Shown: positions 34,598-43,437 of the stretch, one piece after another
How the letters are laid out: every line of letters begins with the position of its first letter
Numbering within the stretch: position 1 is the stretch's first letter
NCBI GenBank assembly: GCA_017651185.1
Contig: JAGCDJ010000043.1
Span: forward strand, 1 to 64,000
Source: Bacteroidales bacterium
GTDB lineage: Bacteria; Bacteroidota; Bacteroidia; Bacteroidales; ML635J-15
DNA: 64,000 bases
Direction of reading: 5' to 3'
Translations under genes and position numbers: made by a program
Notes under the pieces: generated by a model
What the model saw: only the letters and a program-made list of their open reading frames with translations
Told to the model about the DNA's origin: nothing
The model's database searches: none

Positions 34598-36283
34598 TTA
34601 GTACGATACTTCTTTGCTGAATCCTATGCCGTTGTTATATCGTCCAGAAACGATAATTTTTTTATTGTTTTGCGATGGCAGAAATACAATTCTTGCCTGC
34701 TTTTTGTTGCTTTCAAGTATTATCCCGTTTTCGGCTTTCCAGTATATTTGTGCAATGTTTCCACCTTTTATCCTGTAGCATAGTTTGTCGGACTTGTCTC
34801 GTTCTATGCTGATTGGTGCGGGAATAAGTTCCTCAACAAAAAAAGCTGTTACAGAATCCTGTATGAAATAGAAGTATGGTACGAGATTGTTGTTCTTGTC
34901 GACATGCAGACTATGTCCGCCACCGGGGTAGGTGAATAGTTTGCTTCTGTTTCCTTTTGCCTTTGCCATCTTGTCAACTAGCGACGAACCATACATTTTG
35001 TTTGTGAGAGCCTTATTGAGAGGCAGAGAGAAAATGCTTTTGACCGATTTTGCATTTGCGCTGTTGTCGTTGCGGAGTGCTATCTTTATCGGGTCAAGTA
35101 CATCGTTGAACGGGTAATCGTAGCCGTAGGGGACAATATTGTCGGCATCGCCGTGGAATGAAATAATGGAAGTTTTGGCGTTCGCAATCATATTGATGTC
35201 GTGAACAGCGCCCCACATATTCGCCACAGCCTTTATGCTGAATTTTTCGGTGTATTGCGGTGATACCGATTCTATGTCGCCTAAGTCGCTTTTGAACAGG
35301 CTTCCTTTTGTTGATTGCGGTCGGCTATTGTTGCGCATAAAGGCGAGGTTGAGTGCTGTTATTGCGCCAGCGCTTGTTCCGCCTGCAAATATCCAGTCGG
35401 TGTTGATGCGGTATTTTGCGGCGTTGTGTACCAAATAACGCATTGCTGCGTGAGCATCTTGTGCTGCGCGATAGCCTGCGCAGTCTATCTGGTCGGCACT
35501 TGGCAGGAATCCCATGCGATAGTTTATGGAGGCAACCACGAATCCCATTGCGGCAAAATGTCTGCTCCATTTTATGTATGCTTCCGATGCCTTGTCGCCG
35601 TTGAAAAATGCTCCGCCGTGTATGAGCATTAATAATGGTCGCAGTTTGCTTGTGTCGTCCTGAGGCAGATATATGTCCATTTTCAGGTCGATGTCGCGAG
35701 GCGAAAGGTTGTATTTTAGCAAGTCGCCAAGTTTTTCGGTATAAGCTTCTGCGAAAGTGACATTCCTGTCGGGATTGTAGCTCCAGAAACCTTTGGCATT
35801 GCCGTAAACTATATCTTTTGTTACGGAGACTTTGTATTTTTCTGTTTGGAATTGAGCTTCAAATTGATTGAATTTCGGTGATTTGTACTTGTAGAATTGG
35901 AATTTCTTATGTTCTTTCCCGACAATGTATTCTCCAGTAATGCTGTCATTTACAATCGTTTCAGGAATTACTTTTACTGGAATGTCGATGCCGTTTATGT
36001 TAATTGTGCACTTTTTCCTGCCTGATGTAATCGAAAGGTTTTCTTCCTTTGCGATGGGTGAGTTCTCTACTTTGTAGCGCAAACCGGTTACTTTGTCTTT
36101 ACTTACATTCTCGAACTTTAATATTAAGGTGCTGTCATCGCATTCGCCTATGTAGTAGCATTGTGTGTCGATGTTCGACAGGTCAATTTTTTCACAACCG
36201 CAATGTGCAAATATGAGAACAGCAACAACGATGGCGGTTATTATAAATCGTATTATATGTCGTGATTGTCTTGTGTATGCCAT
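34598..36283 (-). CDS. Secreted carboxylesterase-like α/β hydrolase
   Basis: 561 residues with an N-terminal membrane/lipoprotein-type signal (FIITAIVVAVLIFAHCGC). The hydrolase core holds the oxyanion motif LLMLIHGGAFF near 221, the nucleophile elbow GGTSAGA near 300, the acid in FHGDADNIVPYG and the His in GGGHSLHVD. The first ~150 residues are β-rich and the tail (residues ~490-561) is a separate Ig-like region. The substrate is unknown; acetylated sugars or polyesters would be usual for this class. Confidence 0.82.
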   Translation of the reverse strand: MAYTRQSRHIIRFIITAIVVAVLIFAHCGCEKIDLSNIDTQCYYIGECDDSTLILKFENVSKDKVTGLRYKVENSPIAKEENLSITSGRKKCTININGIDIPVKVIPETIVNDSITGEYIVGKEHKKFQFYKYKSPKFNQFEAQFQTEKYKVSVTKDIVYGNAKGFWSYNPDRNVTFAEAYTEKLGDLLKYNLSPRDIDLKMDIYLPQDDTSKLRPLLMLIHGGAFFNGDKASEAYIKWSRHFAAMGFVVASINYRMGFLPSADQIDCAGYRAAQDAHAAMRYLVHNAAKYRINTDWIFAGGTSAGAITALNLAFMRNNSRPQSTKGSLFKSDLGDIESVSPQYTEKFSIKAVANMWGAVHDINMIANAKTSIISFHGDADNIVPYGYDYPFNDVLDPIKIALRNDNSANAKSVKSIFSLPLNKALTNKMYGSSLVDKMAKAKGNRSKLFTYPGGGHSLHVDKNNNLVPYFYFIQDSVTAFFVEELIPAPISIERDKSDKLCYRIKGGNIAQIYWKAENGIILESNKKQARIVFLPSQNNKKIIVSGRYNNGIGFSKEVSY

Positions 36284-36311
36284 CTAACTAAAAGTTGTTA
36301 TGATTTGAAAG

Positions 36312-36319
36312 CAAAGTTA
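36312..36319 (-). promoter_or_regulatory. -7 box for the esterase gene
   Basis: TAACTTTG on the minus strand, 28 bases upstream of the ATG at 36283. Confidence 0.6.
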
Positions 36320-36388
36320 GTTCTTTTTACAAAACTTACCAATAACTTTTTATTGTCGGCAAAAGCATTTTGTTTGGTGATAAAATAG

Positions 36389-36396
36389 TAATTTTG
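36389..36396 (+). promoter_or_regulatory. Promoter of the MATE transporter gene
   Basis: TAATTTTG followed by C, with TTTG at 36369-36372. It lies only 22 bases before the TTG start at 36419, so no ATG upstream can be used. Confidence 0.65.
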
Positions 36397-36418
36397 CACC
36401 CTCAAAAAAGTATCGGAA

Positions 36419-37792
36419 TTGGAACAGATAGACAAGACTAAAGAATTAGAAACCAGAGATATCCGTCAGTTGTTGTGGATATATGCTCTTCCCGCAGTAA
36501 TAAGTCAGGTGATTGCATCGCTGTACAACATTGCCGACAGGATATTCATAGGACAGGGTGTTGGACCTCTGGCGATTGCAGGTTTGGCGATAACAATGCC
36601 TATAATGAACCTTATTCATGCTTTTGGCGCGCTGGTAGGCGTGGGTTCATCAGCACGAATGTCCATTGTGCTTGGAAAGAAGGACGTAAACTGGGCGGAG
36701 AAGATTCTTGGTAACAGTACGATATTCACTTTTGTGCTGGGTGCTTTTTTCTTGTCGTTTAATTACATTTTCATGGACGACATCCTGATGTTGTTTGGCG
36801 CAACTGACGACACAATTTCGTATGCGCGTGAATATCTGTACATTGTTCTTCCCGGTATGTTTTTCACTACTCTTACTTTTAATCTTACTGGTTTGATTCG
36901 TGCATCAGGCTATCCAATGAAGTCGATGTTCATCCTTGCTGGAGGCGCTATTCTCAATGTTATTCTAGATCCGATATTCATTTTTGTGTTCAAATGGGGG
37001 ATAGCCGGTGCTGCATGGGCTACAACAATCTCAATGGCAACTACTGGCATAATTTCGGTATTGCACTTTGTGAATCCACGCTCGTTCATACGCTTTAAGT
37101 CGCATTGTTGGGCAGTAAAGGGCTACATAATAAGGAACATTACCATGATTGGCTTGAGTCCTTTCCTTATGAACCTAACAGCTGCTGGTGTTGTCGCTTT
37201 GCTTAATGCTCAACTTTTGCGTTATGGTGGCGATTTCGCAGTTGGTGCATACGGTATTGTGAATACCTTTGGAATGCTGATGGTCATGCTGATTCTGGGC
37301 GTTTGTCAGGGTATGCAGCCGATTGCTGGCTACAATTATGGCGCAGGTCATCCCGACCGGCTGAAGGCTGTTTACAAGCTAACAATGAAGGTTTGTGTGT
37401 TTATTGGTTTGGTGGGAAGTGTTTTGGGTTGTTTGATTCCAAGGTATATGGTGCGTGCGTTTACCGATGATCCCAGTTTGATAGAAATCGCCATTCCGGC
37501 AATGTGCTACATTATGGTGATGTTTCCGCTAATTGGCTTCACAATCGTAAATTCAAACTTTTTTCAGTCAATAGACAAACCATGGATTGCAATAGTTACA
37601 AGTCTATCGCGACAGCTTATATTCCTTCTCCCAATGTGCTATCTTATGCCGTATGTGTATGAGTATTTTGGAGGAGAAGGCCTTTCGGGAATTTGGGCTT
37701 CTTGTACGGTCTCCGATGTAATGGGAGCTGCACTTGCTGCTATATTCCTATATTCGCAGCGAAAGGTTTTCCGTGAGGCACAGCAGGTTTGA
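36419..37792 (+). CDS. MATE family efflux transporter
   Basis: A 457-residue integral membrane protein with about twelve helices and the MATE N-half signature (LPAVISQVIASLYNIADRIF, VGPLAIAGLAITMP). It exports drugs or metabolites in exchange for Na+ or H+. The only start available between the promoter and the first helix is TTG at 36419. The Glu-rich C-terminal tail of some MATEs is absent. Single-gene unit. Confidence 0.93.
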   Translation: MEQIDKTKELETRDIRQLLWIYALPAVISQVIASLYNIADRIFIGQGVGPLAIAGLAITMPIMNLIHAFGALVGVGSSARMSIVLGKKDVNWAEKILGNSTIFTFVLGAFFLSFNYIFMDDILMLFGATDDTISYAREYLYIVLPGMFFTTLTFNLTGLIRASGYPMKSMFILAGGAILNVILDPIFIFVFKWGIAGAAWATTISMATTGIISVLHFVNPRSFIRFKSHCWAVKGYIIRNITMIGLSPFLMNLTAAGVVALLNAQLLRYGGDFAVGAYGIVNTFGMLMVMLILGVCQGMQPIAGYNYGAGHPDRLKAVYKLTMKVCVFIGLVGSVLGCLIPRYMVRAFTDDPSLIEIAIPAMCYIMVMFPLIGFTIVNSNFFQSIDKPWIAIVTSLSRQLIFLLPMCYLMPYVYEYFGGEGLSGIWASCTVSDVMGAALAAIFLYSQRKVFREAQQV

Positions 37793-37816
37793 TTATACTT
37801 TTATTCTTGACAATTG

Positions 37817-37848
37817 TAATTCTGAACTTGTTTCAGTACATTCATCTC
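37817..37848. repeat. Decayed fragment of a palindromic intergenic repeat
   Basis: ATTCTGAACTTGTTTCAG followed by CATCTC matches the arm of a common Bacteroidota palindromic element (GTCATTCTGAACTTGTTTCA type). The second arm is missing here. It is related in style to the intact element at 17383-17543. Confidence 0.45.
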
Positions 37849-37902
37849 AACGAAGTTAATCTGCTTGTGATTAATATTATTTGATTGTATATGTCATAAA
37901 AC

Positions 37903-37931
37903 AAAAAATGCCAGAGAAATCTGGCATTTTT
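37903..37931. terminator. Bidirectional terminator between MATE and prolyl oligopeptidase genes
   Basis: AAAATGCCAGA / TCTGGCATTTT, GAAA loop, A-run before and T-run after. Confidence 0.92.
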
Positions 37932-37950
37932 CTTCTTATTATGGTATTGA

Positions 37951-40086
37951 TTAGTACTTAGGTTCTATTCCCAAGTTGTAGAAAATGAACGAGTAGATGT
38001 CAACCACCTCGTCGATAGCCTTGTCAAGTGGCTTGCCACTTCCGTGACCTGCATTGCTTTCGATGCGGATGAGGTGCGGTTTGTTGCCGATGTTGCTGTT
38101 CTGCAAGGTTGCTGCATACTTGAACGAATGTGCGGGAACAACTCTGTCGTCGTGGTCTGCTGTAGTGACAAGGATTGCAGGGTAATCTACACCATCCTTT
38201 ACAGAGTGCAATGGTGAATATTTATATAGGTATTCGAACATTTCCTTGTTGTCTTCGCTTGTGCCGTAGTCTATTGCCCAGTATCTGCCGATGGTGAACT
38301 TATGGTAGCGAAGCATATCCATTACGCCAACCTGCGGAATTGCAACAGCAAATAGGTCGGGACGCTGGTTTACAACTGCTCCTACAAGCAGACCGCCGTT
38401 CGAACCGCCTTGGATTGCAAGTCTTTCCTTGCTAGTGTATTTCTCGTTGATAAGGAATTCAGCTGCAGCGATGAAGTCATCGAATACATTCTGCTTCTGC
38501 AGCTTGGTTCCTGCTTCGTGCCATTCCTTGCCGTATTCGCCACCGCCACGGATGTTAGCAACTGCGTAAACTCCGCCTTGTTCGAGCCATGCTATGCGTG
38601 TGGCGCTGAAACTTGGAGTGAGCGAAATATTGAATCCTCCGTAACCGTAGAGTAGGGTTGGGTTGGAACCGTCAAGTACAATGTCTTTCTTGTGAGTGAG
38701 AAAAATAGGAATCTTTGTTCCGTCCTTCGAGTTGTAGAACTTTTGCTCGGTAACATATTCATCCGAATTGAAACTGATTTCCGATTTCTTATAGAGTTCA
38801 GATTTGTTATTGGTAATGTCGTATTTGTAGATGAGCGACGGAGTTGTGTAAGATGTTACAGTGTAGAAGGTTTCTGTATCTTCTGGGTCACCGCTAAATC
38901 CACCGATTGTTCCAATAATGTCGTTGTCGAGGTTGCTGATGAAATGCCCCTCCTCGTCGAAGATACGGATTACGGTGTGAGCATCCTTGGTGTAGTTGGC
39001 AATCAACTTCTTGCCGATGTGGCTTACGCCTGCGAGAACGCCTGCATCAGACTTTGGAATAAGGTCGAGCCACTTGGCCTGTGTCGGGTTGTCAAGGAAA
39101 ATCTTGATAACCTTGTATTCCGGTGCGAAATAGTTGGTCATAACGATGAAGTTGCCATCGATTTCGTCAATTACGCCGTAGTCGTTTTCGAAGTTGTCAA
39201 CCAACTTTACAAAATCTGAATTTGCCTTGTCAAGATCCTTGTAGTATAGGCAGTTGCCCGATGTTGATTCGCTTCCGTAGATGACAAGGTAGCGCTTGTT
39301 GATTACTTCGGCGGTAAAGCTGACATCTGGATTTGTCTTGTCTTCGTATGCAAGTTGGTCGTCTTTTTGTTCTGTTCCTACTTTGTGGTAGTAAAGCTGA
39401 CCGTTTTCGTTTACGCCTGAAAGTTCGTTCTTGGGTTCCGGGAAACGGCTGTAGAAGAATCCGTCATCCTTCCAAGCTATGCTGGTGAACTTAACCCACA
39501 TAAGGTGGTCGTTGAGGGTTTCACCGGTTTCGATGTTCTTTACAAAAATCTCTTCCCAGTCGCTACCGTTGCGCGAAATTGCGTAACCGAGGTAGTTGCC
39601 GTCATCGGAAATGCCGAGATTCGAGAGTGCTACAGTGCCGTCATCCGACAGTTTGTTGGGGTCGAGGAGTTCTACAGCTTCACCATCAAGAGAGTTTTTG
39701 TAGTACAGAACGCTCTGGTTCTGAAGTCCGTCGTTGCGGTAGAAGAAATAGCGGTCGCCTTTTTTCGATGGCGCGCTTTCCTTAGGGTAGTTCATAATGT
39801 CCTTCAGGCGGTTCTTCATGTTTTCGCGATACGGAATCTTCGACAAGTAGTTGTTTGTGACTTCGTTCTGCGCTTTTACCCAGTTGGCGGTTTCTTCTGA
39901 GAAATCGTCTTCGAGCCATCTGTACGGGTCGGATACTGCCGTTCCGAAATAATTGTCGATGGTATCGCACTTCTTTGTTTCGGGGTATTTCAGAGGTTCG
40001 TCCCCGTTTGTTTTTGTCTCATTGTTGCACGATGATAACATAATCAAAACATTTAAGGCCAAAATGCCGATACAATATTTCTTCAT
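37951..40086 (-). CDS. Prolyl oligopeptidase family lipoprotein (S9A)
   Basis: 711 residues with a lipoprotein signal (GILALNVLIMLSSC), a seven-bladed propeller (about 30-430) and an α/β-hydrolase domain with nucleophile GGSNGGLL, acid TADHDDRVVPAH and His in NAGHGSGKP. PYRWLED near the N-terminus is the family marker. It cleaves short peptides after Pro; the signal places it in the periplasm or on the surface. Single gene with its own promoter and terminator. Confidence 0.93.
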   Translation of the reverse strand: MKKYCIGILALNVLIMLSSCNNETKTNGDEPLKYPETKKCDTIDNYFGTAVSDPYRWLEDDFSEETANWVKAQNEVTNNYLSKIPYRENMKNRLKDIMNYPKESAPSKKGDRYFFYRNDGLQNQSVLYYKNSLDGEAVELLDPNKLSDDGTVALSNLGISDDGNYLGYAISRNGSDWEEIFVKNIETGETLNDHLMWVKFTSIAWKDDGFFYSRFPEPKNELSGVNENGQLYYHKVGTEQKDDQLAYEDKTNPDVSFTAEVINKRYLVIYGSESTSGNCLYYKDLDKANSDFVKLVDNFENDYGVIDEIDGNFIVMTNYFAPEYKVIKIFLDNPTQAKWLDLIPKSDAGVLAGVSHIGKKLIANYTKDAHTVIRIFDEEGHFISNLDNDIIGTIGGFSGDPEDTETFYTVTSYTTPSLIYKYDITNNKSELYKKSEISFNSDEYVTEQKFYNSKDGTKIPIFLTHKKDIVLDGSNPTLLYGYGGFNISLTPSFSATRIAWLEQGGVYAVANIRGGGEYGKEWHEAGTKLQKQNVFDDFIAAAEFLINEKYTSKERLAIQGGSNGGLLVGAVVNQRPDLFAVAIPQVGVMDMLRYHKFTIGRYWAIDYGTSEDNKEMFEYLYKYSPLHSVKDGVDYPAILVTTADHDDRVVPAHSFKYAATLQNSNIGNKPHLIRIESNAGHGSGKPLDKAIDEVVDIYSFIFYNLGIEPKY

Positions 40087-40111
40087 TAGTGTACGAATTT
40101 TAAATTTTCCG

Positions 40112-40119
40112 CAAAATTA
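40112..40119 (-). promoter_or_regulatory. -7 box for the prolyl oligopeptidase gene
   Basis: TAATTTTG on the minus strand, 25 bases upstream of the ATG at 40086. Confidence 0.6.
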
Positions 40120-40221
40120 CTCAATGCTATAATTGTATAGATTGCTAATTCCTAAAAGAATGGTTAAAATTTGAGGGATGAAAAACTATCCATAAAATTC
40201 TTGCATAATAAAAATTAATTG

Positions 40222-40229
40222 TATTTTTG
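40222..40229 (+). promoter_or_regulatory. Promoter of the second fic gene
   Basis: TATTTTTG with TTG at 40201-40203, 18 bases upstream; 52 bases before the ATG at 40282. Confidence 0.62.
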
Positions 40230-40239
40230 TTGCTGATTT

Positions 40240-40257
40240 GGTGGTAATGTTACCACC
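40240..40257. promoter_or_regulatory. Operator-like palindrome downstream of the fic promoter
   Basis: GGTGGTAA-TG-TTACCACC is a perfect 8-bp inverted repeat starting about 10 bases after the -7 box, with a further half-site GTGGTAAA at 40265-40272. Placement at the transcription start is that of a repressor operator. The Fic protein's own winged-helix end is a candidate binder. Confidence 0.6.
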
Positions 40258-40281
40258 GAAAATAGTGGTAAATGTATAACT

Positions 40282-41352
40282 ATGGAAGATAAGAAATTGC
40301 AAGAGGCATTTGAAAAATGGCAAAAAATACAGCCATTATCAGAAAACGACTTGAATAGATTGAGACGGAGGTTTACTATTGATTTCAATTACAACTCGAA
40401 TCATATTGAAGGCAATACGCTCACTTACGGACAGACTGAAATCCTTTTGCTTTTTGGCAAAGTCATTGGCGAAGCCGATGTGAAGGATGTTCAGGATATG
40501 ACAGCGAGCAATGTTACGCTCAAGATGATGGAAGAAGAGTCGACTATTAAGAATGTGCCACTTACGCAGAACTTTATTCGTACATTGCATCGTACTTTGC
40601 TTCGCGAAGACTATACGGTTTATCGTAATCTTCCAGGAGGCGAGCAAACTAGTTATACCATACACGCAGGACAATATAAAACGCGCCCCAATAGTGTAAT
40701 TACCCGTTATGGCGATAGGTTTGAATATGCTTCACCTGAGGAAACCCCAGTTTTGATGGCCGATCTTGTCGATTGGTACAACAACGCAGAATTGGAAGGC
40801 AAATTGTCTCCAGTGGAATTGGCGATTTTGTTTCACTATCGCTACATACGCATTCACCCGTTTGAAGATGGCAACGGTCGTATCGCTCGGTTGTTGTTCA
40901 ATTATATTTTGTCTCGTCATGGTTATCCGATGGTAGTTGTGCGTAGTAGGTTGAAGCAAGATTATTTGGAAGCATTGCATCAGGCGGATTTGATTGTAGG
41001 CAAAGCGCCGTATGATGGTGCGCACGCATCGTTAAAATCCATCCGTCCATTTTATAAGTATATGGTAAATTTGATTGTGCGAGAATTTGAAAATGATGTG
41101 TTGTTTGTTACCGAGAAGAATGAAAATATTTGGTGGTACGATGGCGAGCGCATAGTATTTCGTACACCTAGTTATGCAAAAATACTTCGTGAGTTGCAAA
41201 TTGAACCGCAAGCTACATTCGCTTATTTGCAAGAAGAAATAGGAATAAATCGTTCTGCAATCCAGAAAATGTTACAATCATTGCAAAACAAGGGATATGT
41301 CGAGAAGGATGGCAAGGGTTCGTGGCGAGTGTTCATTACCCCGTCTGTGTGA
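40282..41352 (+). CDS. Fic family protein (second copy) with C-terminal helix-turn-helix
   Basis: 356 residues. Active-site motif HPFEDGNGRIAR near residue 191; the N-terminal autoinhibitory motif is SNHIEGN near residues 39-45, so this too is a self-inhibited Fic enzyme. The C-terminal ~60 residues (QEEIGINRSAIQKMLQSLQN) make a winged helix. The overall layout is the common DUF4172-less stand-alone Fic type and differs from that of the Fic protein at 2778. The target is unknown. Confidence 0.9.
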   Translation: MEDKKLQEAFEKWQKIQPLSENDLNRLRRRFTIDFNYNSNHIEGNTLTYGQTEILLLFGKVIGEADVKDVQDMTASNVTLKMMEEESTIKNVPLTQNFIRTLHRTLLREDYTVYRNLPGGEQTSYTIHAGQYKTRPNSVITRYGDRFEYASPEETPVLMADLVDWYNNAELEGKLSPVELAILFHYRYIRIHPFEDGNGRIARLLFNYILSRHGYPMVVVRSRLKQDYLEALHQADLIVGKAPYDGAHASLKSIRPFYKYMVNLIVREFENDVLFVTEKNENIWWYDGERIVFRTPSYAKILRELQIEPQATFAYLQEEIGINRSAIQKMLQSLQNKGYVEKDGKGSWRVFITPSV

Positions 41353-41365
41353 CCGAATAGTGCTT

Positions 41366-42559
41366 TTAGTACATCATCCCAAACAGCCATAAAGGAATCT
41401 TATTGTCTATGCCGATTTCGATTCCGTCTGCCACCACAAAACTGCCCTTAACTCCGCTTATCTGCTTGTATCCCTTTCCGTGTCCGCCAACCTCGAATAC
41501 ATAGTCGGAATTTACAAGAAAGTCGCCTTTTTGTGGCATGGCAATGCGATTTTCGAGGGAAAGTTGGTTGGCAAAGAAAGTTTCCCGTACCGTGCCTGTC
41601 TCAACATTTTCCGATAGGGCATCCATTATGTTTGTGTTGCCGAACACAATCTTTTCGGGTTTCACAAGTTGTTTAAGACCTTTGTCTTCCGAGTATATCA
41701 TGCGTATTACGCCTGCCCGGTCGAGAAGGTCGAACAGCCGCATAAGTTGGTTTCTGCCAATTTGCATCATTGTGCATAGCGACTGGATGTTGAGCGTATA
41801 TGGAACCGTTTCTGCCAGAATCACAAGCAGTTGCTTGGCTTTTTTCAGTGAGGCGTACTCTATTTCGGTGACTGCGGGAATGTCGTTGTCTATAATGGTA
41901 TTTACAACCTGCTGAACTTTTGTGAGGTATGTTATTTCCGAACTTCCCCTGTAGTACGGATAGTAGCCCCGCTTCAAGTACTTCTCGAATTTAGGAAGCA
42001 CTTTGCTTTTGGCTGTAATCTGCGCTGCGATGTCGTAGTGCGACTTTATGATTTCTGACAGCGAATACACCTTGTCGAAATGCTCGCCTTCAAAGTTCAG
42101 GAACTCTCTGAACGACAGTCCGTGCATTTCGTAGATTACGCATCTCCGCGACAGGTCGGCTATGGAATTGTCGATTTCGAGCAGCGACGAGCCAGTGAAC
42201 ACAATGTGCATATCAGGATACGAGTCGTATATGTTTTTCACTTCTATCGACCAGTTGGGATACCGATGCACCTCGTCAAGGAAAAGGTGTTCGCCACCAT
42301 GTGCATTATGGTAGTCGGCAAGTTCGACCAATGTGTGCGCAGTAAACCAGATGTTGTCAAGCGACACATATAGGGCTTTGCGTCTGTCGGCGATTTTCAG
42401 TTTGATGTATTGGAGCATTATCGTGGTTTTTCCGACACCCCGCGCACCCTTTATGCCAATCAGTCTGTCTTCCCATTGTATCCTATCGAACATATATCTG
42501 ATAATGTCTGTAGATGTTTTTTCGATAAGTTGAGCCGATATTCTATATACATTTTCCAT
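41366..42559 (-). CDS. AAA-type ATPase of the DUF4143 class
   Basis: 397 residues: P-loop GARGVGKTT near residue 40, Walker B-like HLFLDEVHRYPNW, sensor VFTGSSLLE, and a C-terminal nuclease-like DUF4143 domain (residues ~200-397, ending in KGDFLVNSDYVFEVGG). These proteins are common in gut Bacteroidota, and their role is unsettled. The gene has a -7 box and an array of three phased repeats directly upstream, suggesting tight regulation. Confidence 0.85.
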   Translation of the reverse strand: MENVYRISAQLIEKTSTDIIRYMFDRIQWEDRLIGIKGARGVGKTTIMLQYIKLKIADRRKALYVSLDNIWFTAHTLVELADYHNAHGGEHLFLDEVHRYPNWSIEVKNIYDSYPDMHIVFTGSSLLEIDNSIADLSRRCVIYEMHGLSFREFLNFEGEHFDKVYSLSEIIKSHYDIAAQITAKSKVLPKFEKYLKRGYYPYYRGSSEITYLTKVQQVVNTIIDNDIPAVTEIEYASLKKAKQLLVILAETVPYTLNIQSLCTMMQIGRNQLMRLFDLLDRAGVIRMIYSEDKGLKQLVKPEKIVFGNTNIMDALSENVETGTVRETFFANQLSLENRIAMPQKGDFLVNSDYVFEVGGHGKGYKQISGVKGSFVVADGIEIGIDNKIPLWLFGMMY

Positions 42560-42595
42560 AAAATCAGTCGTTTAGTGAATTGTATTTGTACGATG

Positions 42596-42603
42596 CAAAG
42601 GTA
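42596..42603 (-). promoter_or_regulatory. -7 box for the AAA ATPase gene
   Basis: TACCTTTG on the minus strand, 36 bases upstream of the ATG at 42559. The -33 region falls inside the first repeat of the array at 42609. Confidence 0.6.
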
Positions 42604-42608
42604 TAAAA

Positions 42609-42695
42609 TTTTCTTTACATAGAAAAAATATTGCTATTTTTTTTCTCTGCACAGACGATTTTTATTAAATAATTTTCTCTACATAGACGATTTTG
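42609..42695. repeat. Array of three imperfect 23-base repeats with exact 32-base period
   Basis: Copies start at 42609 (TTTTCTTTACATAGAAAAAA), 42641 (TTTTCTCTGCACAGACGATT) and 42673 (TTTTCTCTACATAGACGATT). Each has a TCTnnACATAGA-type core with inverted TCTA/TAGA character, and 9-base AT-rich spacers. A 32-base period is about three DNA turns, so bound proteins would line up on one face. The first copy overlaps the -33 region of the ATPase promoter. It is too short and AT-rich for CRISPR. Confidence 0.65.
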
Positions 42696-42756
42696 TTTGC
42701 ATTCGAGGACTGGTGGCAAGTGCTTTTTATGCAAGTGTAATAAGCAATCGTCAAAA

Positions 42757-43437
42757 TTATTTCAGTTCCAATTTTCCAATTCTTTCAATTACAGCAGCCT
42801 GCCTCATTTGACTTTCTAGACGGTCAAAGTATTCTCGCTCAACTACTTCCGTAAAATCACCATTCCGCAGAATATGGATTTCATCGCAGGTGTCACTCAA
42901 AGTGGAAAAAATGTGTGACGACAAAATTACTATCTTGTTTGACTGCTTTAGTCTCAATAATATTTCGGTCAACATAATGCTGCCGTTAATGTCGATGCCA
43001 TTAAAAGGCTCATCAAGAATGAAACATTCGTTTCCTTGCACAAGAATTGCCATAAGAGCCAGTTTCTTTTTCATTCCTGTGGAATAAGTTGAAACATATT
43101 GGTTTAATGGTAAATCAAAAATATTTGAGGCATCAATGTCCGGCACTTCCTTTCCTCGTGCATTGCACAGCAGCCTTACATATTCGCGTCCTGTAATTTT
43201 GGGGAAAAAGAACGGGTCGGAAAAGAGCAATCCCAAATGATCTTTCAAAGGTTTTAAATCTGAATAAATTTCGCCCCGATAATTTTCCAAACCAGCAATG
43301 CAACGGAATAATGTTGTTTTCCCTGCACCATTTTCACCTATAATTCCATATATTTTTCCACTGGAGAACTCTATGTTTATGTTTTTAAGGACTTCCTTGG
43401 ACCCGTAACTCTTATATAATCCTGCAATTCTAATCAT
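42757..43437 (-). CDS. ABC transporter ATP-binding protein
   Basis: 226 residues with Walker A GENGAGKTT near residue 36, signature-like YSTGMKKKLALM, Walker B CFILDEPFNGID and the switch His in ILSSHIF. The signature STGMKKK deviates from LSGGQ in the way usual for small export-type ATPases of the CcmA class. It overlaps the upstream permease gene by 8 bases and forms one transporter with it. The cargo is unknown. Confidence 0.9.
   Translation of the reverse strand: MIRIAGLYKSYGSKEVLKNINIEFSSGKIYGIIGENGAGKTTLFRCIAGLENYRGEIYSDLKPLKDHLGLLFSDPFFFPKITGREYVRLLCNARGKEVPDIDASNIFDLPLNQYVSTYSTGMKKKLALMAILVQGNECFILDEPFNGIDINGSIMLTEILLRLKQSNKIVILSSHIFSTLSDTCDEIHILRNGDFTEVVEREYFDRLESQMRQAAVIERIGKLELK

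Noticed and set aside
42609..42695. Possible CRISPR array
   Set aside because: Only three imperfect copies, spacers of just 9 AT-rich bases and no cas gene nearby; the location at a promoter fits operator sites better.
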